64,000 bases of DNA from Melanopsichium pennsylvanicum (lineage: Eukaryota; Basidiomycota; Ustilaginomycetes; Ustilaginales): the NCBI GenBank assembly GCA_900208305.1, contig OAPG01000015.1:248001-312000 (forward strand), read 5' to 3'. The translations under genes were made by a program, and so were the position numbers. Positions 10,021-19,998 of this stretch are shown in pieces; the first letter of the stretch is position 1, and the number at the start of each line of letters is the position of its first letter. The notes beneath the pieces are model-generated. The model was not told the origin of the DNA. It saw only the letters and a program-made list of their open reading frames with translations, and searched no databases.

Positions 10021-10778
10021 GATGAATATGTATAGGATGTATGTGTGACACTGTCTGCCAAAGACTGCGGAAGAATTGGCCGAGGTAGTGATGGGGGCAA
10101 GAAAAAGAGAAGGTGAGCCAAAGGCAAAGGAATGGAAAGAGTACACTCACTACAGTAAATCACTTTGTATTTCAATTGGGTGAGCCGACTCTTGTGACTG
10201 CCATATGTTACTCCGAGATTATTAGTGTGATTCAAATCCTGCACAGACATTAAATTTACAGTAGCTAAATTACTTTAATTTATTTCACAACAATAGCGTG
10301 AGTAGACAGTAGTCGGTCATGACTCCTATTTGGGCAGTTTCTCTTTCCCGATTGGACATTTGATCGGCTTTGGCATATCGGCCGAATTCAACAAGGCGTC
10401 TTGCACAACTTGCAACCGCTCCAACGCACTCGATATGCAAATTGCGCAGTCAAGTCACATTGTTCAATACCACCATTCCATATATCGCATTCTGTGATTC
10501 GCTGACATCACAATAATCAACCATCCTTCCTTGCACACGCGTTCAAAACATAAGCTAACACCATCATCAATCATCACTCTTGCGATCATAAGCTCTTTCG
10601 GCACCCTCGACCGCCCATTCGACGCCAATTTCCCTTTTGATACCCTCATCTTGATTTGCCGACTTATCTGAGCCTAACGTAGCTAAAAAAAAATATATCT
10701 ACAAACGCCACTCTTTACCTCGAGCCAGTCACATAGCGCCCAACGCGCCATCTTATCACTTTGCCCCAGCACACAATC
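10021..10778. promoter_or_regulatory. Divergent promoter region between BAT1 and RPB9
   Basis: No gene is seen in these 758 bases. The recurrent motif TACAGTAAAT occurs at 10151-10160 and AAATTTACAGTA at 10252-10263. The RPB9 side ends in a short A run and an AT-rich stretch followed by a C-rich leader. Confidence 0.45.
10252..10263. repeat. Recurrent intergenic motif AAATTTACAGTA, copy 1
   Basis: This is one of several intergenic copies of AAATTTACAGTA or its complement TACTGTAAATTT in the window. It lies in the BAT1/RPB9 divergent region. Confidence 0.5.
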
Positions 10779-11180
10779 ATGTCCTCCCTGCATTTCTGCG
10801 CTGAATGCAACAACCTTTTATATCCAGAAGTAGATCGAACCAACCATGTTCTACTCTACGCTTGTCGTAATTGTAACTATCAACAGGAATCGCGAGAATC
10901 GCTCGTATACCGAAATGACCTAATGTCGGTCACAAAGGAGCAACCTGGTATTGTGGACAACTTGATGAAGGATCCAACTTTGAGGCGTACACATGATCTC
11001 AATTGTCCGAGTTGTGGTCATGCACAGGCGGTTTTGTTTCAAGATCAGAGCAAAAGGATTATGAATAGGATGATTCTCTTCTATGTATGTTGTAGGTGTA
11101 ATCACCTGTTTAGGGATCCTACACAACCTTCTCCTGCCGTTGGACCGGGTCAGGTTTGGAATGATAGGAAGAAAAAGTAG
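10779..11180 (+). CDS. RPB9: RNA polymerase II subunit Rpb9
   Basis: The 133-residue protein has two zinc ribbons. Ligands for the first are Cys7, Cys10, Cys29 and Cys32; for the second Cys76, Cys79, Cys104 and Cys107. Opening 'FCAECNNLLYP' and the C-terminal 'CPSCGHAQAV...CNHLF' are characteristic of Rpb9/TFIIS-type subunits. Rpb9 sits at the Pol II jaw and affects start-site choice, fidelity and TFIIS-stimulated cleavage. The frame is open six codons upstream, but only from a TTG, so the ATG at 10779 is the start; this also matches the usual Rpb9 N-terminus. Length is close to the yeast protein (122 residues). Confidence 0.95.
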   Translation: MSSLHFCAECNNLLYPEVDRTNHVLLYACRNCNYQQESRESLVYRNDLMSVTKEQPGIVDNLMKDPTLRRTHDLNCPSCGHAQAVLFQDQSKRIMNRMILFYVCCRCNHLFRDPTQPSPAVGPGQVWNDRKKK

Positions 11181-11793
11181 AATACTACCAACCACCAATC
11201 ACTTTTACGGGAATCAAGACAAACCTTTTTAAAAAAAACCATCTATTTCTACATATACTCTCAGCATCTCTACACCCACACAAACAAACAGAGACAATAA
11301 ATTCAGCATCGATGCAAACTAAACATTCCAACCATCCATGTCATTTCTAACCATCCTAACCATCTTCTACCAAACAACATTGTAAAAAAATTCAAAATCC
11401 AGTTGCCATCAGCGCAACGTTGTACTTGTACCCCTCCTCAATACCAAAAATAACATATATATATATATATATATATCCCAACACGCTGCATCGCCATTCA
11501 AAACCACCCATAGTTCCCCCCTTCACGTCCCCGTTTTCCAATCCTCGTGTCACCGATCGAATTGAAACACTTTCAGTCATGAAATTTTAAGTCAGCACAA
11601 ACTTGAACAGACACAATCTGTTGTGAAAAAAAAAATCAAAAAAAAAAATCTGTTGCATGGTCATGATGCATGACGATCACTTCTGTTGATGATCAGACAA
11701 GAACAACAAGCATCCTTCTAGTCAACTGAATCCATCGTGATCTTATCTAGGTTGAGTTCAGCCATGCTCATTTTTTTTCAACTTGATTTTATT
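11181..11793. other. Convergent 3' region between RPB9 and the Sel1-repeat gene
   Basis: No gene is seen. There is an (AT)n microsatellite at about 11454-11476 and A runs near 11624-11648. The region is AT-rich, fitting two facing 3' untranslated regions. Confidence 0.6.
11454..11476. repeat. (AT)n microsatellite
   Basis: About eleven AT dinucleotides occur in the RPB9 3' flank. Confidence 0.9.
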
Positions 11794-14568
11794 TTACTTG
11801 TATTTGTCTTTATGAATCCAACTCAAACCCACAGTATCATAACCTCCTTCTTCAGCCAATCTATAATAGTAAGCTGCCTTCTTCAAATCCTTCTTACACC
11901 CTTTTCCTGCAGCATACAAAGCGGCCGCTTCTGCCTGTGCATCCGCATCACCCAACTTGGCCGCCAATTCAAAATACTCCAAAGCCATATGTTTATCCAT
12001 CTTGACACCCCAACCGTAACAGAAACATTTCCCCAACTCGTATACACTCAGCTTTAATTCGCTCTTGATCGCCTTCAACTCACTATCGCTTTTGGGCGTT
12101 GTAGATGACATAAGTTCACCAGCACGAGCAGCAGCTTTTTGAATCCAAGTGAATCCTTTCTCTGGATCCTTTCGTGCTCCCCACCCTTCCCGAAGTGCCA
12201 TTCCAAACATGCACATCCCCACAACGCATCCTCCGTCAACTTTGGCAGAACGTTCAAAGTAGAACGCAGATCGTGCAAGATCACCCTCTTCGTGATAAGT
12301 GATGCCTTGCGATAGGAAGTCTTCCGCACTGCTTGGACCGGTACGCGTGTCTACGGCTGGAGATGCAGTGCGAGGTTTCGTAGCAAAGCCATTTGATGGG
12401 AGGTCAAGCTGAGCAGGTGGAGCTGAAATCGTGGATTGCATATCCACCGAGCCAGTAGGTCCATCGCTTGAGATGGCCGTTGATGATCTTGCGTTGCGCA
12501 ACATCTGCGGTCTGGAATTCGGATCGAATGCGGATTGTTCCGGTTGCATCGATCTGAACGATGCTTGAGAGGCTTTTGCCTGAAGCACAGACTGCTTGTT
12601 GTTGTTGGACAGTAACGATTTAGACTGGGGTACAACAGAGCTTCCATTATGCCATGTCCCCGCAGACTGCAATGCGGTAGGATCATGGACCATACTCCCA
12701 ATGCTCATGCGCGATGTCATGATACTTGCAATCGTACTCGAACTATCTCTTCTGCTGCTCCCATCCAAACGCAGAGTTTCGACGTCAAGGTCAGACACCA
12801 TGCTCTCGCGACCGTCGGCGCGAGCTATGGCCTCGGCGCGTTTGCGCCCAATGATGGGTCTGTCTACGCCTTGGAAGTGTGCATTTGGATCAGAGTAGCC
12901 CATTCCGTTAGGCTGTGAAGTGATGGGATCGGCAGAAGTCGGTGGAGGCGGTGGCGGCGCTCGCCCGGCTGGATGGCCGGATGATTTCGGTCGAACGGCC
13001 CCGGCTGAGACGCTGCGAGGGTTCGAGAGCAGGCTTGAAGGAGCCAACGGAGTACGCTTCTTTTCGTCGGCCACAGCGACGGATTGCTGGGGCGAGTTGA
13101 TCATGGTCTCGACTTGAGCCGAGTTGGGATGCGGCATGGAAGTATAGCGCTGTTGTGTTGTAGAATGAGTTGAAATGGAGTTGCGGTGTTCGTCAGCGCC
13201 ACTGACACGAGACACTTCCGATCCGGCTGGGCTGGGCGGATACACATAGACGCGTGCAGTGGGCGGGCTGTCAGTTGTAGTCTTGCCGTCATGATGCGTG
13301 ATGGTAGATGTGGATGAAGTGCTGTGATGGCCGAGATACCGATCCGCCGAAGCCATTGGTGTACGGTCATAGAGCACTTGCTGTGACTCGGCGTTAGAAA
13401 TGGGAACGAGGCTGTGACGAGGATCAGCTTGGCTGTAGGATATAGTTGGCTGCAGTCGCGCTGTGCTAGTCGGCTGTGGGACTGAGCGGGTGAGGCTGAC
13501 AATCTTTTCCTTGTTGGCTACTTGACGCATGGCAGGTTGGTTCGCATCTGAGCTTCGGCCAAGAGTGCTTGAGCCGCTCTGAGGCGCATGTTCGAGTCTC
13601 CATTGTTTTGCGACCGATGCAAGACTGCCGCTCGCCATCGGGCCGCGAGTGGGATCGAGTTCGATGCTGTAGTCGACGATACCGCTGCGCACCTCGTCCT
13701 CATCTAGGTCATCGCCATACGCACTGTCCTCGTACGCACTTTCCTCATCATGTGCCCTCGACGCCCAGGCCCTTCCCCACCTTCCATCCTCACCAAACTC
13801 TGAACTCCTTACAGTATCTATGGAGGCCCTTCTGGATAGCGATACGTCCAAGGCGTGACCTGTGATGGAATTGAACGAAATGTCGGATGCGACAGAATTG
13901 CGGAAAGCATTGCTGAGGAGATGCGCCGACTGCCTCTGCCAGGCTGAATCAGGTTGTGTGGAAGCTGGCACATACGTGTCGCTGGTATCGTCATACGAAG
14001 CTTTGTAGCCGCGCTCGACGGAGAAGGAAGACTCCGGATTGGGCGAAGTGGAGGCTGATGAGGGGATGGAGCGCTGAGCGCGAGTAAAGGCCAAGCCGGA
14101 GTTGGAGAGAAGATTGACGCTACGAATGCTTTGCGAATCATCAAAGTCGTCAGGGTCGGGGGAAGGTTGAATGGGTAGTTCGCGCACGAAAGATTTACGG
14201 GAGAGCGTCGAAGCTCTTTCGTAGATGCGATGGGAAGAAGCGTCCAATGTGGCACTATCAGTGATGTCGTGCTGAACTTGCTTGCCTCGTTTGACGAGAA
14301 GTTCGAGTGGTGAGAGGCCCGAGGAAGGGCCAGCTGCGGGTTGGTGAAGTGATGGTTCGTGTGCGTGAGGCATCCTGGTCCAAGCTGAGTGATCTGCCGA
14401 TGACAACGATGATGATGCACTACGTTCAGAGAGAGATGGGCTGTCGAAAGGGTCATGAGCGTTATCTTGAGCGGAGGAAGAGGAGGAGCCGTCGGAAGAG
14501 CCATAGAAGCCTGCGGAGAAGGAGCGCACAGCCGAGGTGCCGTACGTTGCTGGCTGAAGATGGCCCAT
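11794..14568 (-). CDS. Sel1-repeat protein with long disordered N-terminus (Dsf2-like)
   Basis: The protein has 924 residues from the ATG at 14568 (MGHLQPATYG). The frame stays open 85 codons upstream, but that part resembles untranslated leader. The first 700 residues or so are Ser/Pro/Thr-rich and low in order. The C-terminal 200 residues carry Sel1-like repeats: 'AEDFLSQGITYHEEGDLARS', 'GMCMFGMALREGWG.RKDPEKG', 'YELGKCFCYGWGVKMDKHMA' and 'AALYAAGKGCKKDLKKAAYY', ending in 'SWIHKDKYK'. Sel1 repeats are alpha-solenoid adaptors, as in Hrd3 and the chitin synthase activator Chs4. A disordered N-terminus with C-terminal Sel1 repeats is closest to yeast Dsf2-type proteins, whose function is poorly defined. 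I do not assign a function beyond a protein-binding adaptor. Confidence 0.75.
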   Translation of the reverse strand: MGHLQPATYGTSAVRSFSAGFYGSSDGSSSSSAQDNAHDPFDSPSLSERSASSSLSSADHSAWTRMPHAHEPSLHQPAAGPSSGLSPLELLVKRGKQVQHDITDSATLDASSHRIYERASTLSRKSFVRELPIQPSPDPDDFDDSQSIRSVNLLSNSGLAFTRAQRSIPSSASTSPNPESSFSVERGYKASYDDTSDTYVPASTQPDSAWQRQSAHLLSNAFRNSVASDISFNSITGHALDVSLSRRASIDTVRSSEFGEDGRWGRAWASRAHDEESAYEDSAYGDDLDEDEVRSGIVDYSIELDPTRGPMASGSLASVAKQWRLEHAPQSGSSTLGRSSDANQPAMRQVANKEKIVSLTRSVPQPTSTARLQPTISYSQADPRHSLVPISNAESQQVLYDRTPMASADRYLGHHSTSSTSTITHHDGKTTTDSPPTARVYVYPPSPAGSEVSRVSGADEHRNSISTHSTTQQRYTSMPHPNSAQVETMINSPQQSVAVADEKKRTPLAPSSLLSNPRSVSAGAVRPKSSGHPAGRAPPPPPPTSADPITSQPNGMGYSDPNAHFQGVDRPIIGRKRAEAIARADGRESMVSDLDVETLRLDGSSRRDSSSTIASIMTSRMSIGSMVHDPTALQSAGTWHNGSSVVPQSKSLLSNNNKQSVLQAKASQASFRSMQPEQSAFDPNSRPQMLRNARSSTAISSDGPTGSVDMQSTISAPPAQLDLPSNGFATKPRTASPAVDTRTGPSSAEDFLSQGITYHEEGDLARSAFYFERSAKVDGGCVVGMCMFGMALREGWGARKDPEKGFTWIQKAAARAGELMSSTTPKSDSELKAIKSELKLSVYELGKCFCYGWGVKMDKHMALEYFELAAKLGDADAQAEAAALYAAGKGCKKDLKKAAYYYRLAEEGGYDTVGLSWIHKDKYK

Positions 14569-14990
14569 GATGGAAGTGAGTGTTGGTCGAAGTGTGAAAG
14601 CGAGTAAGAAGCAGCGTACACGAGGGCCTTTCAACTTTGATATTGATGAATAAGAGATGAAGTCGCGCGTCAAATGCGTAGGTTGGTGCAAGGAAGCGTT
14701 GCGTGTACCATCAGGTGTGAGGCGGTTGCTTGGATGCGCAGCGGTTGGATCAAAGGGAAGACGAGGGCGGCACGGGATGTCTCGATTCGGCTTGATCGGA
14801 AGAGGGGTAGGTCTGATGAGCAACGTCCACTGTCGGTGTGCTGAGCGAGAGAGAGAGAGAGAGATGATGATGATGATAATGTACGCGTGACAATTGAGAA
14901 CTTTTCCTAGAATCGCCAGCTTGGCGCAAATTAGCAGTGGGGTGTTGGTTGTGTGGGATCAAGTGTAGGCTGTGAGGTTCGAGTTGAGCA

Positions 14991-15040
14991 GCAGTGCAGT
15001 GCAGTGCAGTGCAGTACAGTACAGTACAGTACAGCACAGT
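14991..15040. repeat. Pentanucleotide repeat (GCAGT)n(ACAGT)n
   Basis: Ten consecutive five-base units are mainly GCAGT in the first half and ACAGT in the second, with a terminal variant. The unit shares ACAGTA with the recurrent intergenic motif found elsewhere in the window. Confidence 0.9.
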
Positions 15041-15181
15041 GCGACATCGGACAAAGTGATGAAGAAGAAAGTGGGCAAAGTTGATCAAATGTGCTTTGTG
15101 AGAGGAGAGCCCCGTGCGATATGCCCACAGTGTGCTACAGTGTGAGTGGCCACACGCGGCGGAATGCTCCCGATAAATTTA

Positions 15182-15194
15182 AAATTTACTGTAC
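15182..15194. repeat. Recurrent intergenic motif AAATTTACTGTAC, copy 2
   Basis: This belongs to the same family as the motif at 10252-10263, with TACTGTA following AAATT. Confidence 0.5.
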
Positions 15195-15606
15195 TTTGGG
15201 ATTCTTCTTATGCACCCGCTTCTTTTGTTCTAGCTTTATTTTTGGTTTTTGAGTTTGGGCCTTTTACAGTGAGTTAGTCTCGGTGTCACTCTGTTGCGTG
15301 TGTGGACCCTGGATTTGCAGCCCATCTCACAGCAGTGCAACCAGCCAGCCACTTTGCTTTGGGAAAACAACTAACTATCTTTTGTTGCGCCGAATCCTCG
15401 CCCACTCGCACAACGTCTGCGTTCAAGCACAGCGAACGCGGCTCAAACTATTCTCGAGTATTGTCAAACAGCTTTATAAGTCGAGCTAGAGCGTGCTTAT
15501 GCACCGTATACGAATGAATTCTCAAGCCAAGCCAGCGCGAACAGCACACTAAATTGACGTGCATGCTTGAACACAGACTCGGCTTAGCCGAGCTCCGCGC
15601 CAACAT

Positions 15607-15622
15607 AAATTTACTGTAAATT
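15607..15622. repeat. Recurrent intergenic motif AAATTTACTGTAAATT, copy 3
   Basis: AAATTTACTGTAAATT is nearly palindromic and is followed by TTGTAAATTAC. It lies 3' of MED7. Confidence 0.5.
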
Positions 15623-15870
15623 ATTTGTAAATTACAATCCCTTGTTGAATCTACGCAGTCGGCGCTGCGATCCAACATTTCCCCAACAAGCCGCCAAGCA
15701 CTCTATACCGCAGCGTTTTGGATCAAGCCCTCCCCAGAATTGATAGCCCTAGAATTGATAGGCAATTGCCATGTTTCTTTGAAAAAGTACGCATTAAGCC
15801 TGGATATAGCTTACGGGATCGTCAACATGCGACCTTTTGTCATGGCTCCACCCGAATGACTCGATGCAAT

Positions 15871-16890
15871 TCAGTTCGCAGACCTACTGGCGAGCATAGC
15901 TTTGAGCTCCTCAACACGTGAGCGCATGCTTGCACATCGTCTAGAGTCGAAATATGCAAAGTCCCAAGGTGTTAGTCGCCTGCCACATGGTCATTCACAA
16001 AAGGTGGGCGCAATATGTACTTACTCTCGTATTAACGCAGTCTCTTGCCGTCGTCTCTCCAATTGCATCCGCATGATCAACTTCAACGTCTCTTTTGCCT
16101 GTACTGGTCTCAACTCGTTGACCAAGAATTGCATGTTCACCACCACATTCTGCATATGTTTCAGTCGATCTTTGGCTTCGGTACTCTGCGTCCAGAAGCC
16201 TGGATTCGTTGCCATTTGTTGTTGTTGCTCTTCCGGAGTCAAGTTTGCATCTGGAACCGCCGCCACCCATACATCGTACGGCTGAGCTGGCTTCATCAAA
16301 TCTTCGCTGATTTCTCGATACGTTTCAAGTAGCGTTTGAAGTAAAGTCAGCAGCAACTGTTTGCGATCGGTACCTTCAAGAGCGTACAGCACCGGAATCC
16401 CAAGCTGTTCTAAGGTTGGCGCCACGTCGGGTATGGGCCACAGTTGACCAAACACTGTATATCCTCCGTCTTGCTCGATCCAGTCTACGTTTGGGTGGGT
16501 CAGCTCCTTCTGTACGTCAAAGTCGGGCAGGCTCACTGGAGCTGCTTTTGTGCGCTCTTCATCCATCGGTACCATTTCAACATCGTCTCCTCCCTGATCC
16601 ACCTTTCCCCCTGATGTCAAAGTAGACACATGTTGTGTGAGAATCGCGTTCTGCCTCTCCATCCGTTGCGCTGAAGTGAGTTCTTCCCATGGTGCTTCAC
16701 CAACCGCTAACTTGTGTGAGTCGAGCACCTCCAGATACCTAAGATTACGTTTTGTGAACTTCTTATAGATCTGCGGGGGTGGTGGAAAGAAGGATGTGCT
16801 GATCTGATTCGAGTTTGATGGACCGGCAGCAAGAGCATCGTTCGAGTCATCTTGCTGCATCGCGATCGCATCGTCGTGCTCAACATTCAT
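15871..16890 (-). CDS. MED7: Mediator subunit Med7, two exons
   Basis: Exon 1 is 16025-16890 and exon 2 is 15871-15940, giving 311 residues. The N-terminal '[20 protein letters not shown]' is the classic Med7 opening. The later stretch with leucine-rich helices pairs with Med21 in the Mediator middle module. An unspliced frame would stop at 'LIRE' exactly where a perfect GTAAGT donor begins. Splicing 84 bases to a CTCTAG acceptor continues the coiled coil as '[20 protein letters not shown]' before the stop. This keeps the helix heptads, which supports the short terminal exon. The gene is divergent from phosphoserine aminotransferase (293-base gap). Confidence 0.9.
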
Positions 16891-17183
16891 CTTGCCTTGT
16901 TTGGTGCTTGTATGAGCAGATAAAAGCGACTCTTCAAGGTGAAACCTCGAAAGTGGTTGCTCACAGCATGGCCGTGCGCCAAAAAACCGAGATCCGAATT
17001 TAATAATTTATTGTACAATCAACTGTTATCGCGCCGATACAGTCGACCCACGAATCTTCTCAAAACGCGCAAATCTCTCGAGTCACGCAGCCAAGAATGT
17101 GAATGCGTTTCAGCCACAGCATGCTCACATACAACCTTCATTCTGTACTACCAGTTGCCAATCACACCATAATCTATTTCGCC

Positions 17184-18455
17184 ATGAGCAAGACATTGGA
17201 CACCTCAAATCGCGATCAGACCATCAACCTCGGTGCTGGTCCCAGCTCCCTTCCAACTTCGGTCCTCCTCGAAGCCGCACAGGGCATCCTCGACTATGAG
17301 AACACCGGCATGGGTCTCGTCGAGCTGTCGCACCGCTCCAAGACTTTTCAAAAGCTCATGGACAAGACCGAAGCCGATCTTCGTGCTCTAATAAACGTCC
17401 CTGACACTCACGCTGTGCTTTTTCTACAGGGCGGTGGTACCGAGCAGTTCTCCGCCACTGCTCTCAACCTCTTGGCTGCTCATGCGGTCAAGAATCCAGA
17501 CTACTTTAAGAACAACGGCAACAAGGGTCCTCCTTGCGATTATGCGGTCACAGGATCTTGGACTGCAAAGGCGGTTAAGGAGGCATCTCGATTGGCGGCT
17601 ACGACCAACGTCGCTGTCGATTCTCGCAAGGTCGAAGGAGCAAATGGCAAGTTCGGCTCAATCCCTCCCATTAGCGAATGGAAGCTTAGCCCGGTGGAGA
17701 GCAAGCCTGCCATGCTCTACTACTGCGACAATGAAACCGTTGATGGTGTAGAATTTCCTTCGCCTGGATTCCCCATCCAAGACCTTCCCGAAGAGTACCG
17801 CAAGACTGTCCCCTTGGTAGCCGATTGCTCCAGCAACATCCTCTCGCGCCCCATCGATGTTGCGAGTCACGCCATTGTCTTCTTCGGTGCTCAGAAGAAT
17901 GTAGGACCCTCGGGAACTACTGTAGCTATTGTTCGTAAGGATCTCATTGTCGATCCCGACCAAGGTGTACCCAACGGAGGTCCTCGTATCCCCACCACAT
18001 TGGTATACAAGAACATGCTGGACAATGGAAGCTTGTACAATACCCCTCCTATGTTCGCCATCTACGCCTCAGGTCTCGTGTTCAACGACTTGCTACTCAA
18101 CAAAGGTGGCGTAGCGGGCGCAACTGAGAGGAGTGAGACCAAGGCAAAGTTGATTTACGGCTTGATCGACGGTAGTCAAGGAGTGTATCTGCCAACGGTG
18201 AAGCAGTCCAGTGCGAGAAGTAGGATGAATGTGACTTTCCGCATCTCGAAACCAGGCGAGAATAAGCCAGATGAGGCACTGGAAGAAGCCTTTGTAAAAA
18301 GGTGTGCACAGCACAACATTGTACAGGTCAAAGGTCACAGGAGTGTTGGTGGCATCAGGACAAGCTTGTATAATGCAGTCACTGTGGAGCAGACGCAGAA
18401 ATTGGCTCAGGTCATGCAGTCTTTTATGGACGATGTCAAGGCTGGCAAAGTCTGA
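17184..18455 (+). CDS. SER1: Phosphoserine aminotransferase (serine biosynthesis)
   Basis: The 423-residue class V PLP enzyme converts 3-phosphohydroxypyruvate and glutamate to phosphoserine and 2-oxoglutarate in the cytosol. The opening 'INLGAGPSSLPTSVL', 'GMGLVELSHRSK' and 'LFLQGGGTEQF' are PSAT signatures. The PLP lysine is Lys238 in 'GAQKNVGPSG', and 'SVGGIRTSLYNAV' near the end binds substrate. I chose the ATG at 17184, which sits just before the conserved region. An upstream in-frame ATG at 17103 would add 27 residues with no family match. No intron is visible. Confidence 0.95.
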   Translation: MSKTLDTSNRDQTINLGAGPSSLPTSVLLEAAQGILDYENTGMGLVELSHRSKTFQKLMDKTEADLRALINVPDTHAVLFLQGGGTEQFSATALNLLAAHAVKNPDYFKNNGNKGPPCDYAVTGSWTAKAVKEASRLAATTNVAVDSRKVEGANGKFGSIPPISEWKLSPVESKPAMLYYCDNETVDGVEFPSPGFPIQDLPEEYRKTVPLVADCSSNILSRPIDVASHAIVFFGAQKNVGPSGTTVAIVRKDLIVDPDQGVPNGGPRIPTTLVYKNMLDNGSLYNTPPMFAIYASGLVFNDLLLNKGGVAGATERSETKAKLIYGLIDGSQGVYLPTVKQSSARSRMNVTFRISKPGENKPDEALEEAFVKRCAQHNIVQVKGHRSVGGIRTSLYNAVTVEQTQKLAQVMQSFMDDVKAGKV

Positions 18456-18615
18456 AACTAGTCCCATCACGACTCAAAACTTTGTGTCTTCATACGCAAA
18501 CGGTGGATGTTGTTATTCACCACCCGCTTTCACAATAACGACTTATCACAGACGTGCAGCTCGTCCCAATTGCCATGTTTGAAAGCTTCTTGCATTGAGA
18601 CGTGATGAAATGGGT

Positions 18616-19998
18616 CTATGGTGAGGAGTCATGTTTATCTGGCGTTGCTGCTTCCTCAGCCTTGTCTCTGAGCCGTTTCTTCTGCTTCTTCTTCTTGTTC
18701 ATCTTTTTCTTCCTCTCCTTCTCTATCTTCCTATCAATCCGACTTCCCCCAGCTTCGCCCCTCACCAACTTCTCCAGCGTCAAACTCATCCTCCTTCTCG
18801 CAAGCTCCCTGTTGCGATCTCTCGATCTGGTCTCCTGGCACGTCAGCTTGATCCCGGTCGGAAGATGGGTCAGCTGAACATTGGTGGAGAGTTTATTGAT
18901 CGCCTGTCCTCCGGGACCGGAACCACGAATGAATTTTTCTGCCAGGTCTTGTTCGTCAAGCGTAAGTGGATATTTTCGAGAGCCTGGCTGAAGCGTATAG
19001 GTACCTGCTGTGAACCACTCTGGCAGTTTGAGCTCGCCTTTGGTCACTTGCGTGGAGGAAGTTTCCGAAGATCGAGTTGAAAGAGAGGAAGAAAGAGGAT
19101 CCTCTGGCTCGGCATGCGCGTCATAATCGCCGTCTTCTTCGCTTTCGTCCAGTACTTCGAACAACTCGACGCTGTCCGAAACGGCACTATTTTCTAGTCT
19201 ATCTGTTGTTGAGCGGATTGGTTCCTTGTGTTAGCAAATGTTCGAGCCATCAGTATCTTCTCATATCAATAGTACTTACACACCAACCTCGCGCTCAAGC
19301 CATTCCTGAGTTTCCCTGGCCCCCTCCTCTTCGGTCACGAAAGTATATCGATCCAAGCTCTCATCTGCCTCCTCTTCCCTCTCATGCTCGATCCTATGCA
19401 CATCATACCAAGGTACACTCACATCCTGCTGCCTTTGCAGCTCCTTCCGGCTCCATACAACTCTTACAGGAAACGTGGCCTCAAAGTCGAACTCGCCCAA
19501 CGGTGTTGACAGCAACTCGGGCCTATCTTTCTTGAGATATGTGTTGTTAATAGGTGGATCAATGAGCTGCAACGCCGTCAGAGGCCTTGAAGAGACGTAT
19601 GTCTGAGCAATAAGTGCTGCGGGACCCTTTGAGATCATGATCGGAGGGAATGGCGGGACTTGACCGGCATCGCGGAGAGTGTTGATTGCTTCCTTCTCGA
19701 ATAGCTCCATGAGTTTTGATGATTCCGAAGGCAAGGGTTGGGTGGGGTCAAGGTCGAGCAGGAGCGATTGATAGCCTTGTGCGGAGAAGTGAGAGATCCA
19801 GGTCGAAAACACCTCTAACGGCGGAGGTGAGGAGGTCCATTTTGATGCGGTCAGAAACAGCAGCGGTGTGGGCACTTCACGAGGTGCGGTAGGCGACGGA
19901 GGGACGATGGATAGCGTTGATGTGAGACGAAGGTTGATATGGCTCAGGGCTGTGAGCCGACGAAGACCATGTGATGATACTGAGGTCAGCCGCAGCAT
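18616..19998 (-). CDS. Mitochondrial GGQ (RF-1 domain) protein fused to an alpha/beta-hydrolase-like N-terminus
   Basis: Exon 1 is 19280-19998; exon 2 ends at 18616 and starts at about 19198 or 19186. The donor is GTAAGT at 19279, and a GCTAAC branch-like site lies in the intron, whose 5' and 3' ends are otherwise unremarkable. The product is about 429-433 residues. Exon 1 opens with a mitochondrial-type presequence (MLRLTSVSSHGLRRL) and then a region with the beta-strand and helix rhythm of an alpha/beta hydrolase, with a degenerate elbow 'MISKGPAAL'. Exon 2 carries a class I release factor domain, 'RGSGPGGQAINK' with Gln near 334-338, and a Lys-rich tail like MTRFR/C12orf65 and yeast Rso55. 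These hydrolyse peptidyl-tRNA on stalled mitoribosomes. Exon 2 has no ATG before the GGQ, so it cannot be a separate gene as it stands. The exact acceptor is uncertain. Confidence 0.75.

Larger units (their letters stand above)
14569..15870. other. Intergenic region upstream of the Sel1-repeat gene
   Basis: No gene is supported in 1.3 kb. It holds a (GA)n/(ATG)n stretch at about 14847-14880, a pentanucleotide repeat at 14991-15040, and AT-rich motifs at 15182-15194 and 15607-15622. The Sel1-repeat gene's leader and promoter must lie here, along with the MED7 3' end. Confidence 0.55.
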
